DNA of 64,000 nucleotides from Micromonospora lupini str. Lupac 08 (GCF_000297395.2 NZ_HF570108.1:881685-945684); one strand, 5' to 3'. Numbered from the stretch's first letter, positions 50,277 to 60,353 are shown. The notes: generated by a model from the letters alone, not told the origin. Numbers and translations are program-made.

Positions 50277-50471
50277 TCAGCGGGGAAGGCCGGAGGCACG
50301 CCAGGTGGCGCGACCGGCCGGGCGGCCGCTGCGGGCCCACGCGGACGTGGTCGCCGGCGCGGGGGCGGCGGCCGGGCGGGACCGCACGATGACCGCACCG
50401 ACCAGAGCGGCCAACTCCTCGGCGGTGGGTACGCCGCGAACGACCCGGAACAGCGGCTCTTCGGCAGACAT
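50277..50471 (-). CDS. accE: Acyl-CoA carboxylase epsilon subunit
   Basis: 64 residues. MSAEEPLFRVVRGVPTAEEL at the start and WARSGRPAGRATWRASGLPR at the end, with a short Ala/Pro linker, match the small epsilon subunits that bind and activate the beta subunit of actinobacterial acyl-CoA carboxylases. In Streptomyces and Mycobacterium it directly follows the beta gene; here the beta gene is more than 7 kb away. It diverges from the second kinase gene. Confidence 0.88.
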   Translation of the reverse strand: MSAEEPLFRVVRGVPTAEELAALVGAVIVRSRPAAAPAPATTSAWARSGRPAGRATWRASGLPR

Positions 50472-50561
50472 GCCGCCAGGGTACGCGGCCCGACGTCATC
50501 CGAAGCGCACAGTGGCGTGCCGGCGGTGTGAGCGTCGGCGGGTCCGGGTACCGTCTCAGCG

Positions 50562-52544
50562 ATGTCGAACGCGCTTCCCCAACTCGTCGCTGACCGATAC
50601 CGGCTTCTGTCGCCGCTCGGCCAGGGTGGCATGGGTCGGGTGTGGAAGGCGCGCGACGAGGTGTTGCACCGCGACGTCGCCATCAAGGAGTTGGTGCCGC
50701 CGCCCGGCCTCACCGACGAGGAACGCCGCGAGATGCGGGAGCGTTCGCTGCGCGAGGCGCGGGCCATCGCCCGGCTCAACCACGTAAACGTGGTCCGCAT
50801 CTTCGACGTGCTGCGTACCGACGGCGATCCGTGGATCGTCATGGAGTACGTGGCGTCGAAGTCGTTGCAGGACACCCTCGCCGAGGACGGGCCGGTGTCG
50901 GTGGCCCAGACCATTGAGATCGGCCTCGGCGTGCTGGGTGCTCTCAACGCGGCCCACAAGGCGGGCGTCATGCACCGCGACGTCAAGCCGGGCAACGTGC
51001 TGCTGGGCGACGACGGCCGGGTGGTGTTGACCGATTTCGGTCTCGCCACGATCCCGGGTGACCCGAATGTCACACGCACCGGCATGGTGCTCGGTTCGCC
51101 CGCGTACATCTCGCCGGAGCGGGCGCGGGAGGGCACCGCCGGTCCGGAGGCCGACCTGTGGTCGCTGGGCGCGACGCTCTACGCGGCGGTCGAGGGCAAG
51201 TCGCCGTACGCGCGGCCGTCCGCGATCGCCACGCTTGCCGCGCTGGCGACCGAGCCGATGCCGCCGCCGAAGAACGCCGGCCCGCTGAAGCCGGTGCTCA
51301 ACGGGCTGCTCCAGAAGGACCCGAAGGAGCGGATCACCGCCGAGGTGGCCGAGCGGCTGTTGCGCCGTGCCGGAGGCAAGCGGGCACGGGGGATCTCCCT
51401 GCTCGACGGCGTACGCCGGCCGGGGCCGAACGGTCCGCGCGAGCCGCGACCGCCGCTCGTGCCGGCGCCGCGCCCGGCGGAGGAGAGCGCGGCCCGTCCG
51501 GTGTCGCCGCCTGCGCCGCGTACCCCGCCGCCGGTCGCCGCCGCTGCCGCGACGCCCGCTGTCGACGCCACGCCGACGGAGGTCGTGCCGGCCGACGCCG
51601 ACCCGACGGCGGCGGTGCCGGCCGAGCCGACCGCGAAGATCGACAGCCCGGCCGCGCCCGAGGCCGACCCGACCGCGGTGGTGCCGTCCGAGGGGGACAC
51701 CACCGACGACGGTACGACGGAGGCCGACGACGAGCCGACGGCAGTCGACGGCCCGCCGGTGACGCCGGAGCAGCGCAAACCCTCGACGCCCACGTCGGTG
51801 ATGCCCCCGGTGAGTCCGGCCGGGCGCGCGGCGGTGCCGGCATTCGACGGTACGAAGCCGAACAACACCCGCCGCAACGTGCTGATCGGGGCGCTGGTGG
51901 CCCTGCTGCTGATCGGCCTCGTGGTGATCGTGCCGATGCTGACCAAGGGCGACGACAACGAGACGCCGCAGGTCGCCCCGACGACCGGGGCGGCCGCGTC
52001 ATCGGCCCCGGCGCAGTCCTCCGCTCCGGCCGCGCCGCCGCCCACCACGGGCGCACCGAGCGCGACGCCCTCGGCCACGCCGTCGGCCGACCCGAACGCG
52101 CTGCCGGCGGGTTGGAAACTGTACAGGGGGCCGACCTTCTCCATTCCGCTTCCACCCGGCTGGAGCGGCCGTCAGACCAGATCGGACACGGTCGTCTTCA
52201 ACCAGCCCAACGGGCCCGGCATAATGCTGGTCCAGTGGACCCCCACCCCGAAGAAGGACGCGGTCGCCGACTGGAAGGCGATCGAACCTGCCCGTCGGGA
52301 TCTGGTCAGCAACTACCAGTTGGTGGGCAGCATCAAGGCCTGCGACTGGTACCGGACCTGCGCCGACTGGGAGTGGCTGGAGACCCGGGACAACACCCGC
52401 ATCCACGTGCGCAACCGGGGCTTCGTAACCGCCACCAACCGGGGTTTCGCCATCCGGTGGGAGATCGCGGAGAAGGACTGGCAGGCCAACCTCGCCAACT
52501 TCGACCAGGTCGTCAAGGGCTTCGTGCCCGACCGCAGGAACTGA
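50562..52544 (+). CDS. Membrane Ser/Thr protein kinase with extracellular domain
   Basis: 660 residues. Kinase domain about 12-270: LGQGGMGRVW, lysine K42 (VAIKEL), HRDVKPGNV, DFGLAT, SPERAREG. A long disordered Pro/Ala/Thr region (about 280-440) holds TPTEV/DPTAV repeats; one membrane helix near 443-463; an outer domain starting FSIPLPPGWSG, with a CDWYRTC cysteine pair, ends FDQVVKGFVP. The plan matches the kinase at 17289-19394. TACCGT (50549-50554) lies seven bases before the ATG. Confidence 0.93.
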   Translation: MSNALPQLVADRYRLLSPLGQGGMGRVWKARDEVLHRDVAIKELVPPPGLTDEERREMRERSLREARAIARLNHVNVVRIFDVLRTDGDPWIVMEYVASKSLQDTLAEDGPVSVAQTIEIGLGVLGALNAAHKAGVMHRDVKPGNVLLGDDGRVVLTDFGLATIPGDPNVTRTGMVLGSPAYISPERAREGTAGPEADLWSLGATLYAAVEGKSPYARPSAIATLAALATEPMPPPKNAGPLKPVLNGLLQKDPKERITAEVAERLLRRAGGKRARGISLLDGVRRPGPNGPREPRPPLVPAPRPAEESAARPVSPPAPRTPPPVAAAAATPAVDATPTEVVPADADPTAAVPAEPTAKIDSPAAPEADPTAVVPSEGDTTDDGTTEADDEPTAVDGPPVTPEQRKPSTPTSVMPPVSPAGRAAVPAFDGTKPNNTRRNVLIGALVALLLIGLVVIVPMLTKGDDNETPQVAPTTGAAASSAPAQSSAPAAPPPTTGAPSATPSATPSADPNALPAGWKLYRGPTFSIPLPPGWSGRQTRSDTVVFNQPNGPGIMLVQWTPTPKKDAVADWKAIEPARRDLVSNYQLVGSIKACDWYRTCADWEWLETRDNTRIHVRNRGFVTATNRGFAIRWEIAEKDWQANLANFDQVVKGFVPDRRN

Positions 52545-52621
52545 GCACCGCCGCGAGATCCATTCGCATGTTCTTGCGTCGTTCGGGGTATCTGATCTCC
52601 AACGACGGAGGGAGGTGCGAC

Positions 52622-52855
52622 ATGGGTCACCGATACAGGAACGCCCGGCCCCGGCTGGCACTGTGGATGCTCGTCGCACTCGGCGATGTGGCACTGCTGC
52701 TGATCAGCGTTGGGCTTCCGGTACTCGTCGCGCTGTTGGGCGTCGTTGCCATCACCGTTGGTGCGGTGGGCGTCCGGCGGCTCAGCCGGCGGGACGCGCT
52801 GGTCCGCGAGGATGCTCCGGTGATGGTGCCGGTGATGAGCCGACGGCGGGCCTGA
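52622..52855 (+). CDS. Small two-helix membrane protein
   Basis: 77 residues from ATG 52622 with GGAGGGAGG upstream, a strong ribosome site. Residues 12-52 are hydrophobic (LALWMLVALGDVALLLISVG and LVALLGVVAITVGAVGV), probably two membrane helices, followed by a basic and acidic tail. It lies 77 bases after the kinase gene and may be co-transcribed. I recognise no family. Confidence 0.7.
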   Translation: MGHRYRNARPRLALWMLVALGDVALLLISVGLPVLVALLGVVAITVGAVGVRRLSRRDALVREDAPVMVPVMSRRRA

Positions 52856-52871
52856 CCCGTACGCGGTGGCG

Positions 52872-52929
52872 TGGCGGCAGCCGGACCGATTGTCGACCGT
52901 TGTGGTGACCGTCGATCCCGCTGCCGCCA
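52872..52929. terminator. Two-way terminator-like inverted repeat
   Basis: TGGCGGCAGC (52872-52881) and GCTGCCGCCA (52920-52929) pair perfectly over 10 bp with a 38-base loop, between the convergent small membrane protein and lysozyme genes. Confidence 0.5.
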
Positions 52930-52938
52930 ACCGCCCGA

Positions 52939-53691
52939 TCAGGTGTTGTTGGCCAACGCGATCAGCCGGGTGCGGTCGCCGTTCCAGTAGTTGCGGTCCA
53001 CGTTGCCGCTGATTCCGGAGACGGCGCCGCTGCTGGTGTACTGCCAGAAGCTCCACACCGGAGCGCCGGCCGGGAGGGCGCCCGGCGTGCTCGACCAGCG
53101 GGCCAGCCAGAGCGGGTGGTTGGCCCACGGGCCGGTCCAGCTGCCCGTGCACTGGTTCCACCAGCTCGTGGTGGTGTAGATGACCGCGTACCGGCCGGTG
53201 CGGGAGCGGTAGGTGTTCAGGAAGTCCTGCACCCAGTTGCGCATCCCCGTGGTGCTCAACCCGTAGCAGTAGCCCCCGCTGTACGGGTTCGCCTCGATGT
53301 CCAGTGCGGCCGGCAGGGTGCGGCTGTCGGCCGACCAGGCGCCGCCGTTGGACGCCAGGTAGTTGGCCTGGGTCGAGCCGGCGGAGATGTTGGGCCGGGC
53401 GAAGTGGTACGCGCCGCGGATGACTCCGGCGTTGTACGAGTTGACGTAGTTCGCGTTGAAGGAGGAGTCCTTGACGCTTGTGCCCTCGGTCGCCTTGATG
53501 AAGGCGAACTGGATGCCTGCGTTGCGGACGCTCGTCCAGTTGATGGTGCCCTGGTAGTGGGAGATGTCGACGCCGGGCGTGGTGGCCGCCGCCGCCGGGC
53601 CGGCGGTCGCGACCAGTGTCGCCGCCGCGGTGGCGAGGACGGTGAGGCCGGCCGCGAGCGCGCGGCGCAACGATGATCTGGTACGGGCCAT
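52939..53691 (-). CDS. Secreted GH25 lysozyme
   Basis: 250 residues from ATG 53691, with GGAGG six bases upstream. Sec signal peptide (RRALAAGLTVLATAAATLVA..., cleaved near AAA-TTPG, residue 37). GH25 motifs: GVDISHYQG (D42), QFAFIKATEG, GAYHFARP, LDIEAN (the acid pair) and WSFWQYTSSG. It cleaves peptidoglycan glycan strands outside the cell. It is a single-domain enzyme without wall-binding repeats. Confidence 0.93.
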   Translation of the reverse strand: MARTRSSLRRALAAGLTVLATAAATLVATAGPAAAATTPGVDISHYQGTINWTSVRNAGIQFAFIKATEGTSVKDSSFNANYVNSYNAGVIRGAYHFARPNISAGSTQANYLASNGGAWSADSRTLPAALDIEANPYSGGYCYGLSTTGMRNWVQDFLNTYRSRTGRYAVIYTTTSWWNQCTGSWTGPWANHPLWLARWSSTPGALPAGAPVWSFWQYTSSGAVSGISGNVDRNYWNGDRTRLIALANNT

Positions 53692-53817
53692 GAGGTGCCT
53701 CCAGGGACGCGGTCTATTGACGACCATCTTTGGAGGTAACTGCCCTAGATCACAAGAGTTGTTGAAGAAAGTTTCATCGACGGCCGTCGTTCCTCCCGGC
53801 GACCGGAGCCGGAACAG

Positions 53818-54372
53818 TCAGCGCAGGGTGGCCGGGTCGAGCTGCCAGCGGAAGGGTTCGACCATCGTCAGCGTCTCGCCGGGCTTGGCCACCTGGTCCT
53901 CGACGTAGTGCTCGCCGTCCAGCCGGAACAGCCGCAGCGAGTGATCGTCGCCGTCCTGCTCGACCAGCAGGTACCAGGGGATCCGCGCGATGGCGTAGAG
54001 CTGCATCTTGACCAGTCGGTCGGCGGCCGCGTTGCCCGGCGAGACGATCTCGCAGACGAGCGTCACCTCGGGGGCTTCCACGACCGTGCCCTCGTCGTCG
54101 GTATCGGCGACGATCACGTCCGGGATGGCGATCCGGTCAACCCCGAGCCTTACGTTGACCGCTCTAAAGACCGCGAAGCCGCCTGCGGCACGCTCGACGT
54201 GGTCCGCCAGGCGCCGAGACACCAACTGGTGCCGCTTGCTCGGGACCGGGCTCAGAAGCAGGCTCCCGTCGAGCAGTTCGATCCGGTCCGGCGTCTCACC
54301 GAGAGCGAAGTAGTCGGCCTCGGTCCAGGGGCCGATGTGGTGTTCCAAGGGAACCGGTTTCATCTGCATCAC
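53818..54372 (-). CDS. Uma2 family (DUF820) endonuclease-like protein
   Basis: 184 residues. The fold is the PD-(D/E)XK-like Uma2/DUF820: [34 protein letters not shown] (acid) and [10 protein letters not shown] (acid), PWYLLVEQD, then a C-terminal beta region. Such proteins are abundant in actinobacteria and cyanobacteria with unknown substrates. No partner nuclease or methylase is beside it. Confidence 0.85.
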   Translation of the reverse strand: MMQMKPVPLEHHIGPWTEADYFALGETPDRIELLDGSLLLSPVPSKRHQLVSRRLADHVERAAGGFAVFRAVNVRLGVDRIAIPDVIVADTDDEGTVVEAPEVTLVCEIVSPGNAAADRLVKMQLYAIARIPWYLLVEQDGDDHSLRLFRLDGEHYVEDQVAKPGETLTMVEPFRWQLDPATLR

Positions 54373-54452
54373 CTCAGTCCCCGCTCAGTCTCACGCGTCG
54401 CGAGCCGATGCCTCGGGAGCGACACGGAACGCCGCCGGTAGGCTCGCGCCCC

Positions 54453-55196
54453 ATGATGTCGATCGACGGGCTGGGCGATCTGTGGGACACGCTGTTCGGC
54501 GCGCAGCCGGACCCGCCCCCGCTGCTGGTGTTGATAACCGCCGCGGTCGCGCTGGTGGTGGTGTCCACCCGGCTGCCGTGGCGGATCGCCCGCAACGCCA
54601 TCACCATCGCCCACGAGGGCGGGCACGCGCTTGTCGCCCTGCTCACCGGTCGCAAGCTGCGCGGCATCCGGCTGCACTCGGACACCTCCGGCCTGACGCT
54701 CTCCGCCGGTCGGCCCACCGGGCCGGGCATGATCCTCACGCTGCTCGCCGGCTACGTCGCCCCGCCGCTTGTCGGGTTGGGCGGCGCCTGGCTGCTCGGC
54801 GGCAACCGGATCACGCTGCTGCTCTGGGTCGCGGTGGTGCTGCTGCTCGCCATGCTCGTCATGATCCGCAACGCCTTCGGCGTGGTGTCGCTGCTGGTCA
54901 CCGGAGCGGTGGTGCTCGCCGTCTCGTGGTACGCCACGCCGCAGGTGCAGGCCGCGTTCGCGTACACCGGGGTGTGGTTCCTGCTGCTGGGCGGGGTGCG
55001 ACCGGTGGTGGAGCTGCAACGGCTGCGCTCGCGCGGCCGGATGCCGGCCTCCGACGCCGACCAGCTCGCCGGGCTGACCCCGTTCCCGGCGTTCTTCTGG
55101 GTGGTCCTCTTCGCCCTGGTCAACCTGGTCGCCCTGGTCGCCGGCGCGCTCCTGCTCACCGGCTCGATCCTCACCGACGCCGGCCTGACGCTCTGA
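54453..55196 (+). CDS. M50-type membrane metallopeptidase
   Basis: 247 residues, about six membrane helices. The zinc motif HEGGH (H54, E55, H58) sits within the segment NAITIAHEGGHALVALLTGR, as in M50B-like intramembrane proteases. The second usual DG motif of site-2 proteases is not clear. TAGGCT (54439-54444) lies eight bases before the ATG. It may cut membrane or regulatory proteins; no substrate is known. Confidence 0.85.
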   Translation: MMSIDGLGDLWDTLFGAQPDPPPLLVLITAAVALVVVSTRLPWRIARNAITIAHEGGHALVALLTGRKLRGIRLHSDTSGLTLSAGRPTGPGMILTLLAGYVAPPLVGLGGAWLLGGNRITLLLWVAVVLLLAMLVMIRNAFGVVSLLVTGAVVLAVSWYATPQVQAAFAYTGVWFLLLGGVRPVVELQRLRSRGRMPASDADQLAGLTPFPAFFWVVLFALVNLVALVAGALLLTGSILTDAGLTL

Positions 55197-55307
55197 CCTC
55201 ACCGGCAGCGCTCTGACCCCGGCCGGGCCGCGCCGGACCGAGTACGGCCGCGGGGCCTACCGGCCGCCGCCCCGGGCACCGGCCGCGCGGGCGGGCAGAA
55301 TGAGGCC

Positions 55308-56291
55308 ATGCGATACGTGATCATCGGGGCGGGCGCGGTCGGCGGAACAATCGGCGTACGGCTGGAGCAGGCCGACCGGGACGTGACGGTGGTGGCGCGC
55401 GGCGCGCACCTGGACGCGATCCGGGAGCGTGGTCTGACGTTGCGGCAGCCCGACGGTGACGTGACCGCCCGGCTCGCCGCCGTGGACGGTCCGGGCGACC
55501 TGCCGCTGCCGGCCGACACGGTGCTGGTGCTCACCGTCAAGTCGCAGGACACCGAGGGCGCGTTGGCGGCGTGGGTGGACGCGCCGGTCGCCGGTGGTGG
55601 CACGGCCGGCGAGCGGCTGCCGCTGCTCACCGCGCAGAACGGGGTGGCGAACGAGCGGGCCGCCCTGCGGCTCTTCGCCGACGTGCACGCGGTCTGCGTC
55701 TGGCTGCCCGCCACCCACCTGGACCCGGGCGTGGTGGTGGCCAACGGGCACCCGCACCCCGGGATGCTCCACCTCGGCCGCTACCCGGGCGGCGCCGACG
55801 ACACCGACCGGGCGATCGCGGCCGACCTGACCGCCGCCGGCTTCGTCGCGCCGGTACGGGAGGACGTGCTGCGCTGGAAGTACGGCAAGCTGCTCAGCAA
55901 CCTCGGCAACGGCCTCCAGGCGCTGCTCGGGCAGGACATCCCGGACGCGCTGGCCGAGCGGGTACGCGCCGAGGGCGTCGCCACGCTCGCCGCCGCGCGC
56001 ATCCCGCACACCTCCCCGGACGAGGAGAGGGCCGAACGCGGCGACCTGGTCCAGCAGCGTCCGGTCGACGGCGCGGACCGCTCCGGCGGCTCCACGTGGC
56101 AGAGCCTCGCCCGGGGCGCCGGCTCGACCGAGGTCGACCACCTCAACGGGGAGATCGCGCTGCTCGGGAGGCTGCACGGCGTACCGACACCGGCAAACGT
56201 GGCAGTGCAGCGGGCGGTACGCCGGGCGGTCCGGGAACGGATCGCGGCCGGCGCGTTCCCGCTCGCCGAGCTGGAGAAGATGATCGCCTGA
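55308..56291 (+). CDS. Ketopantoate reductase-family (ApbA/PanE-like) protein
   Basis: 327 residues: NADPH-binding VIIGAGAVGGTIGVRL, the lysine in LTVKSQDT, and the C-terminal helical domain with WKYGKLLSNLGNGLQALLG, where the second lysine and Asn lie. The fold is that of 2-dehydropantoate 2-reductase; the true substrate may differ since such paralogues are common. It is in a plus-strand run with the M50 gene and the sigma factor operon. Confidence 0.9.
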   Translation: MRYVIIGAGAVGGTIGVRLEQADRDVTVVARGAHLDAIRERGLTLRQPDGDVTARLAAVDGPGDLPLPADTVLVLTVKSQDTEGALAAWVDAPVAGGGTAGERLPLLTAQNGVANERAALRLFADVHAVCVWLPATHLDPGVVVANGHPHPGMLHLGRYPGGADDTDRAIAADLTAAGFVAPVREDVLRWKYGKLLSNLGNGLQALLGQDIPDALAERVRAEGVATLAAARIPHTSPDEERAERGDLVQQRPVDGADRSGGSTWQSLARGAGSTEVDHLNGEIALLGRLHGVPTPANVAVQRAVRRAVRERIAAGAFPLAELEKMIA

Positions 56292-56353
56292 CCGGGGCAA
56301 CCGACGGCCCCGCCCGGCGCGTGTTCCCTGCGACCGACACGGGGAGGTAGCGG

Positions 56354-56854
56354 GTGCCGGACGTCGACGGGTTCGACGAGTTCTACCGGGGGAGCCGACA
56401 ACGGCTGCTCGGGTTCGTCTACGCCCTCACCGGCGATCGCGTCGAGGCCCAGGACGCGGTGCAGGAGGCGTACATCCGGGCCTGGCAACGCTGGTCGACG
56501 ATCAGCGGGTACGACGACCCGGAGGCGTGGGTGCGGGTGGTGGCGAGCCGCATCGCGGTGAGCCGCTGGCGCAGTCTGCGCAGCCGTGCGCGCGCCTACC
56601 TGCGGCACGGGGCGACCGAGACCGTTCCGGGGCCGGGCACCGACACGGTCGCGGTGGTCGCCGCGCTGCGTCGACTGCCCGAGGAGCAGCGCACCGCCAT
56701 CGCCCTGTACTACCTGATGGGGATGCCCGTCGCCGAGGTGGCGCGGGAGACCGCCGCCCCGGTGGGCACGGTCAAGGCCCGGCTCTCCCGTGGGCGGACG
56801 GCCCTCGCCGGCCTGCTCGCCGTCTCTGACCTGGAGGAGGCCACGGATGCGTGA
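56354..56854 (+). CDS. SigE-family (SigE70) RNA polymerase sigma factor
   Basis: 166 residues from a GTG. Region 2: FDEFYRGSRQRLLGFVYALTG, AQDAVQEAYIRAWQRWSTISGYDDPEAWVRVV; region 4: LRRLPEEQRTAIALYYLMGMPVAEVARETAAPVGTVKARLSRGRTAL. It is the small ECF-like SigE family of actinobacteria. Its last eight bases overlap the start of the following membrane protein gene, which probably controls or senses for it. Confidence 0.9.
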   Translation: MPDVDGFDEFYRGSRQRLLGFVYALTGDRVEAQDAVQEAYIRAWQRWSTISGYDDPEAWVRVVASRIAVSRWRSLRSRARAYLRHGATETVPGPGTDTVAVVAALRRLPEEQRTAIALYYLMGMPVAEVARETAAPVGTVKARLSRGRTALAGLLAVSDLEEATDA

Positions 56855-57716
56855 CGACGACCTGGCATTCGTCGAACGGGTCCATCGGGACCTGCGTGAC
56901 GTGACATGGCCGGAGCCGGAGGAGATCCGGGCGACTGCCCGCAGGCGCAGGCGTCGCACTGCCTCGTTGGCGGCGGTCGCGGTGCTCGTGGCGGTGACGG
57001 GCCCGGCGTACTACATGAAGGACCGGCCGGAATCTCCGCCCACGGCGGCCATGCGGGTGCCTGTCGACGCCGGCCCCGTCCGGGCGGAGATCCCACTCGA
57101 CTCCCTGCTGGCTGTCACCGAGGTGCCGGTGAAGAACGCCGTGCAGCTCGGCGACGCGGGCCTCGGTGAGGTCGTCCGACTGGATCCGACGTTGCAGAGG
57201 TGCGGCGATGACCGTGGAGTGCCGGCGGTGCCCGCGTACTCCCGCTACTCGCGGTCGCAGACCCTGTTGTCACCGACGAGGGACGGCAGGGCACCCGCCC
57301 GGGTCGAACTCAGCCAGGACGTGTACCGGCTCGATCCGCTGGTGAGCGCGCGACTCTTCACGCACCTGAGGGCACTGCTCGACGCCTGCCCCGAATGGCA
57401 TGTCGTCGAGAACGTCGTCGCCGCGGGCGAGACGACGCCGAACGAGAGCAGGCACGCCTGGGAGACGGCGGCGAGCAGCTTCGCCGGTGACGAGTCGGTT
57501 CTGGTGCGGCACGTGCCGTTCGCCCCGCGTGGCCCGGCCTCCGGAAGGACGCTCCAGCGCTCCAGCCCGGTCGCGATGACAGTCGTGGTCCGGGTCGGCG
57601 ACCTGGTAACGGTGCTGGTGCCCGACCCGGGCCTGGGCCTGGGCGACGCGGATCTGGAGGCGCTGGGCCGTACGGCCGCTCGACGACTGTGCCCCGCCGC
57701 CAACCCGGCCTGCTGA
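56847..57716 (+). CDS. Membrane protein co-encoded with the sigma factor
   Basis: 289 residues from ATG 56847, overlapping the sigma gene by eight bases. A cytosolic N-terminus of about 36 residues rich in basic residues ([10 protein letters not shown]) precedes one membrane helix (about 38-55); the remaining 230 residues are outside, without a clear domain. There is no zinc-binding HxxxCxxC anti-sigma motif. An anti-sigma-like or regulatory role is inferred from the overlap only. Confidence 0.8.
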   Translation: MRDDDLAFVERVHRDLRDVTWPEPEEIRATARRRRRRTASLAAVAVLVAVTGPAYYMKDRPESPPTAAMRVPVDAGPVRAEIPLDSLLAVTEVPVKNAVQLGDAGLGEVVRLDPTLQRCGDDRGVPAVPAYSRYSRSQTLLSPTRDGRAPARVELSQDVYRLDPLVSARLFTHLRALLDACPEWHVVENVVAAGETTPNESRHAWETAASSFAGDESVLVRHVPFAPRGPASGRTLQRSSPVAMTVVVRVGDLVTVLVPDPGLGLGDADLEALGRTAARRLCPAANPAC

Positions 57717-57760
57717 CCCTTCCTGATCCGCGCAACGTCAGGGACGGTGCTGCCCCCCAG

Positions 57761-57786
57761 CGTCGGGAGGCGGCACTTTCCCGACG
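57761..57786. terminator. Two-way terminator
   Basis: CGTCGGGA (57761-57768) and TCCCGACG (57779-57786) form a perfect 8-bp stem with a 10-base loop, between the convergent sigma-operon and carboxylase beta genes. Confidence 0.6.
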
Positions 57787-57808
57787 TCGCGCGGGTCAAG
57801 CGAGGAGA

Positions 57809-59392
57809 TCAGAGCGGGATGTTGCCGTGCTTCTTCGGCGGCAGGGTCTCGCGCTTCGTGCGCAGCACGCGGAGCGCCCGGACGATCTGGGTGCGCGTCT
57901 CGTGCGGCGGGATCACCGAGTCCACATACCCGCGTTCGGCCGCCACGTACGGGTTGGCCAGGGTGTCCTCGTACGCGGCGATCTTCTCGGCCCGGACCGC
58001 GGCCGGGTCCTCGGCGCCGGCCAGCTCGGAGCGGTAGAGGATGTTCACCGCGCCCTGCGCGCCCATCACGGCGATCTGGGCGGTCGGCCAGGCGAAGTTC
58101 AGGTCCGCGCCGAGGTGCTTGGAACCCATCACGTCGTACGCCCCGCCGTACGCCTTGCGGGTGATCACGGTGACCTTCGGGACGGTCGCCTCGGCGTACG
58201 CGTAGATGAGCTTCGCGCCCCGGCGGATGATGCCGTCCCACTCCTGGCCGGTGCCGGGCAGGAAGCCGGGCACGTCCACGAAGGTCAGCACCGGGATGTT
58301 GAACGCGTCGCAGGTGCGCACGAAACGGGCCGCCTTCTCGGAGGCGGCGATGTCAAGCGTGCCGGCGAAGTGCATGGGCTGGTTGGCGACCACGCCGACC
58401 GGTCGACCCTCCACCCGGCCGTAGCCCACCACGATGTTCTGCGCGTAGAGCGGCTGGACCTCCAGGAACTCCCCGTCGTCGAGGACGTGCTCGATGACCG
58501 TGTGGATGTCGTACGGCTGGTTCGCCGAGTCCGGGACGAGCGTGTCCAACTCACGGTCCTCGTCGGTGATCGCCAGGTCCGCGGGGGCCTCGAAGACGAC
58601 AGGCTCGTCGAGGTTGTTCGACGGCAGGTACGACAGCAGGGCCTTGACGTAGTCGACAGCGTCGTCCTCGTCGGTGGCGAGGTAGTGCGCGTTGCCGCTG
58701 CGCGTGTTGTGCGTGCGGGCCCCGCCCAGCTCCTCCATGCCGACGTCCTCGCCGGTCACCGTCTTGATCACGTCGGGGCCGGTGATGAACATGTGCGAGG
58801 TCTGGTCGACCATCACGGTGAAGTCGGTGACCGCCGGGGAGTAGACCGCGCCGCCGGCGCAGGGGCCCATCACCAGCGAGATCTGCGGGATGACCCCGGA
58901 CGCCCGCACGTTGCGGAAGAAGATCTCCCCGTACAGGCCGAGCGACACCACGCCCTCCTGGATGCGGGCGCCGCCGGAGTCGTTGATGCCGACCACCGGG
59001 CAGCCGATCTTCATGGCGAGGTCCATCACCTTGACGATCTTCTCGCCGAAGACCTCGCCCAGCGAGCCACCGAAGACCGTGAAGTCCTGGGCGAACACGC
59101 ACACCTGCCGGCCGTCGACAGTGCCGTAGCCGGTCACCACGCCGTCGCCGTACGGGCGGTTGCGCTCCAGCCCGAAGGCCGTGGACCGGTGCCGGGCCAG
59201 CTCGTCCAGCTCGACGAAGGAGCCCTCGTCGAGCAGCATCTCGATCCGCTCGCGGGCGGTCTTCTTGCCCCGCGCGTGCTGCTTCTCGACCGCACGCGCC
59301 GACCCGGCGTGCACCGCCTCGTCGACCCGGCGCTCCAGGTCCGCCAGCTTGCCCGCGGTGCTGTGGATGTTGGTCCCGGTCTCGGTAGTCAC
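57809..59392 (-). CDS. accD5: Acyl-CoA (propionyl-CoA) carboxylase beta subunit
   Basis: 527 residues, carboxyltransferase with two crotonase-like halves: [74 protein letters not shown]. The N-terminal [26 protein letters not shown] start is typical of AccD5/PccB, which transfers carbon dioxide from biotin to propionyl- and acetyl-CoA. It should work with the alpha subunit (41201-42952) and epsilon subunit (50277-50471). It diverges from birA, which attaches the biotin. Confidence 0.95.
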   Translation of the reverse strand: MTTETGTNIHSTAGKLADLERRVDEAVHAGSARAVEKQHARGKKTARERIEMLLDEGSFVELDELARHRSTAFGLERNRPYGDGVVTGYGTVDGRQVCVFAQDFTVFGGSLGEVFGEKIVKVMDLAMKIGCPVVGINDSGGARIQEGVVSLGLYGEIFFRNVRASGVIPQISLVMGPCAGGAVYSPAVTDFTVMVDQTSHMFITGPDVIKTVTGEDVGMEELGGARTHNTRSGNAHYLATDEDDAVDYVKALLSYLPSNNLDEPVVFEAPADLAITDEDRELDTLVPDSANQPYDIHTVIEHVLDDGEFLEVQPLYAQNIVVGYGRVEGRPVGVVANQPMHFAGTLDIAASEKAARFVRTCDAFNIPVLTFVDVPGFLPGTGQEWDGIIRRGAKLIYAYAEATVPKVTVITRKAYGGAYDVMGSKHLGADLNFAWPTAQIAVMGAQGAVNILYRSELAGAEDPAAVRAEKIAAYEDTLANPYVAAERGYVDSVIPPHETRTQIVRALRVLRTKRETLPPKKHGNIPL

Positions 59393-59477
59393 CCTGGGAA
59401 TATAACGATGGTTCAGGTCGGCGCTGCTGTGCAGTACGCCTCAGTACCTCCCTCGGTCACCGCCGTAGGCTGACGGG

Positions 59478-60353
59478 ATGCCGGGCTCCCCGTACACGAA
59501 TCTGGACCGACCGCCGCTGTCGGCGGCCCGGCTGCGGCGTGCGCTTGTCGCGCCGAACGGACCGTGGGCCCGCCTGGAGCTGTACGCCGAGACCGGCTCC
59601 ACAAACGCGGACGTGGCGGAGGCCGCCGCGGCGGGCGAGCCGGAGGGCCTGGTCGTCGTCGCCGAGCGGCAGAGCGCCGGCCGTGGCCGGCGCGGTCGGG
59701 TCTGGCAGTCACCGCCGCGGGCGGGAATCACCACGAGCGTGCTGCTGCGGCCCGGCGAGGCCGTGCCGGACCGCGACTGGCCGGCGGCGCCACCCACGGG
59801 GTACGGATGGCTGCCCCTGCTCGCCGGCGTCGCGTTGGTCGAGGCGGTGGCCCGGTTGGCCGAGTTGGAGGCCACCCTCAAGTGGCCCAACGACCTGCTC
59901 ATCGGCGATGCCAAGTGCGCCGGCGTGCTGGCCGAGGCGGTGCCCGGCCGCTCGCCGGCCCAACCGCCTGCGATCGTCCTCGGCATCGGCCTCAACGTGA
60001 CCCTGCGCGCCGACGAGTTGCCGGTGAACCCGACCGGGCTGCCGGCCACCTCCCTGCAACTGGCCGGCGCGGTGGCCACCGACCGGGATCCGCTGCTGCG
60101 GGCTCTGCTGCGGTCCCTGGCCGAGTGGTACGACCGCTGGCGTTCCGCAGGCGGGGACGCGGTGGCCAGCGGCCTGCGCGACGCCTACCTGGCGGCCTGC
60201 GCGACTGTCGGCCGGGAGGTGCGCGTCCTGCTTCCCAACGGCGAGTCGCTGACGGGCACCGCCACCGGCGTGGACTCCGACGGCCAACTCCTGGTCACCA
60301 CCGCCACCGGCGAACGCGCCCTGGCCGCCGGCGACGTCCTGCACCTGCGCTGA
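59478..60353 (+). CDS. birA: Biotin--[acetyl-CoA carboxylase] ligase
   Basis: 291 residues without an N-terminal DNA-binding domain. Biotin-AMP loop ERQSAGRGRRGRVWQSP, substrate segment LKWPNDLLIGDAKCAGVLAE, GIGLNVTLR and the C-terminal SH3-like domain ending GDVLHLR. It attaches biotin to the carrier lysine of the carboxylase alpha subunit. TAGGCT (59466-59471) six bases before the ATG suggests a leaderless message. It diverges from the carboxylase beta gene. Confidence 0.94.
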   Translation: MPGSPYTNLDRPPLSAARLRRALVAPNGPWARLELYAETGSTNADVAEAAAAGEPEGLVVVAERQSAGRGRRGRVWQSPPRAGITTSVLLRPGEAVPDRDWPAAPPTGYGWLPLLAGVALVEAVARLAELEATLKWPNDLLIGDAKCAGVLAEAVPGRSPAQPPAIVLGIGLNVTLRADELPVNPTGLPATSLQLAGAVATDRDPLLRALLRSLAEWYDRWRSAGGDAVASGLRDAYLAACATVGREVRVLLPNGESLTGTATGVDSDGQLLVTTATGERALAAGDVLHLR

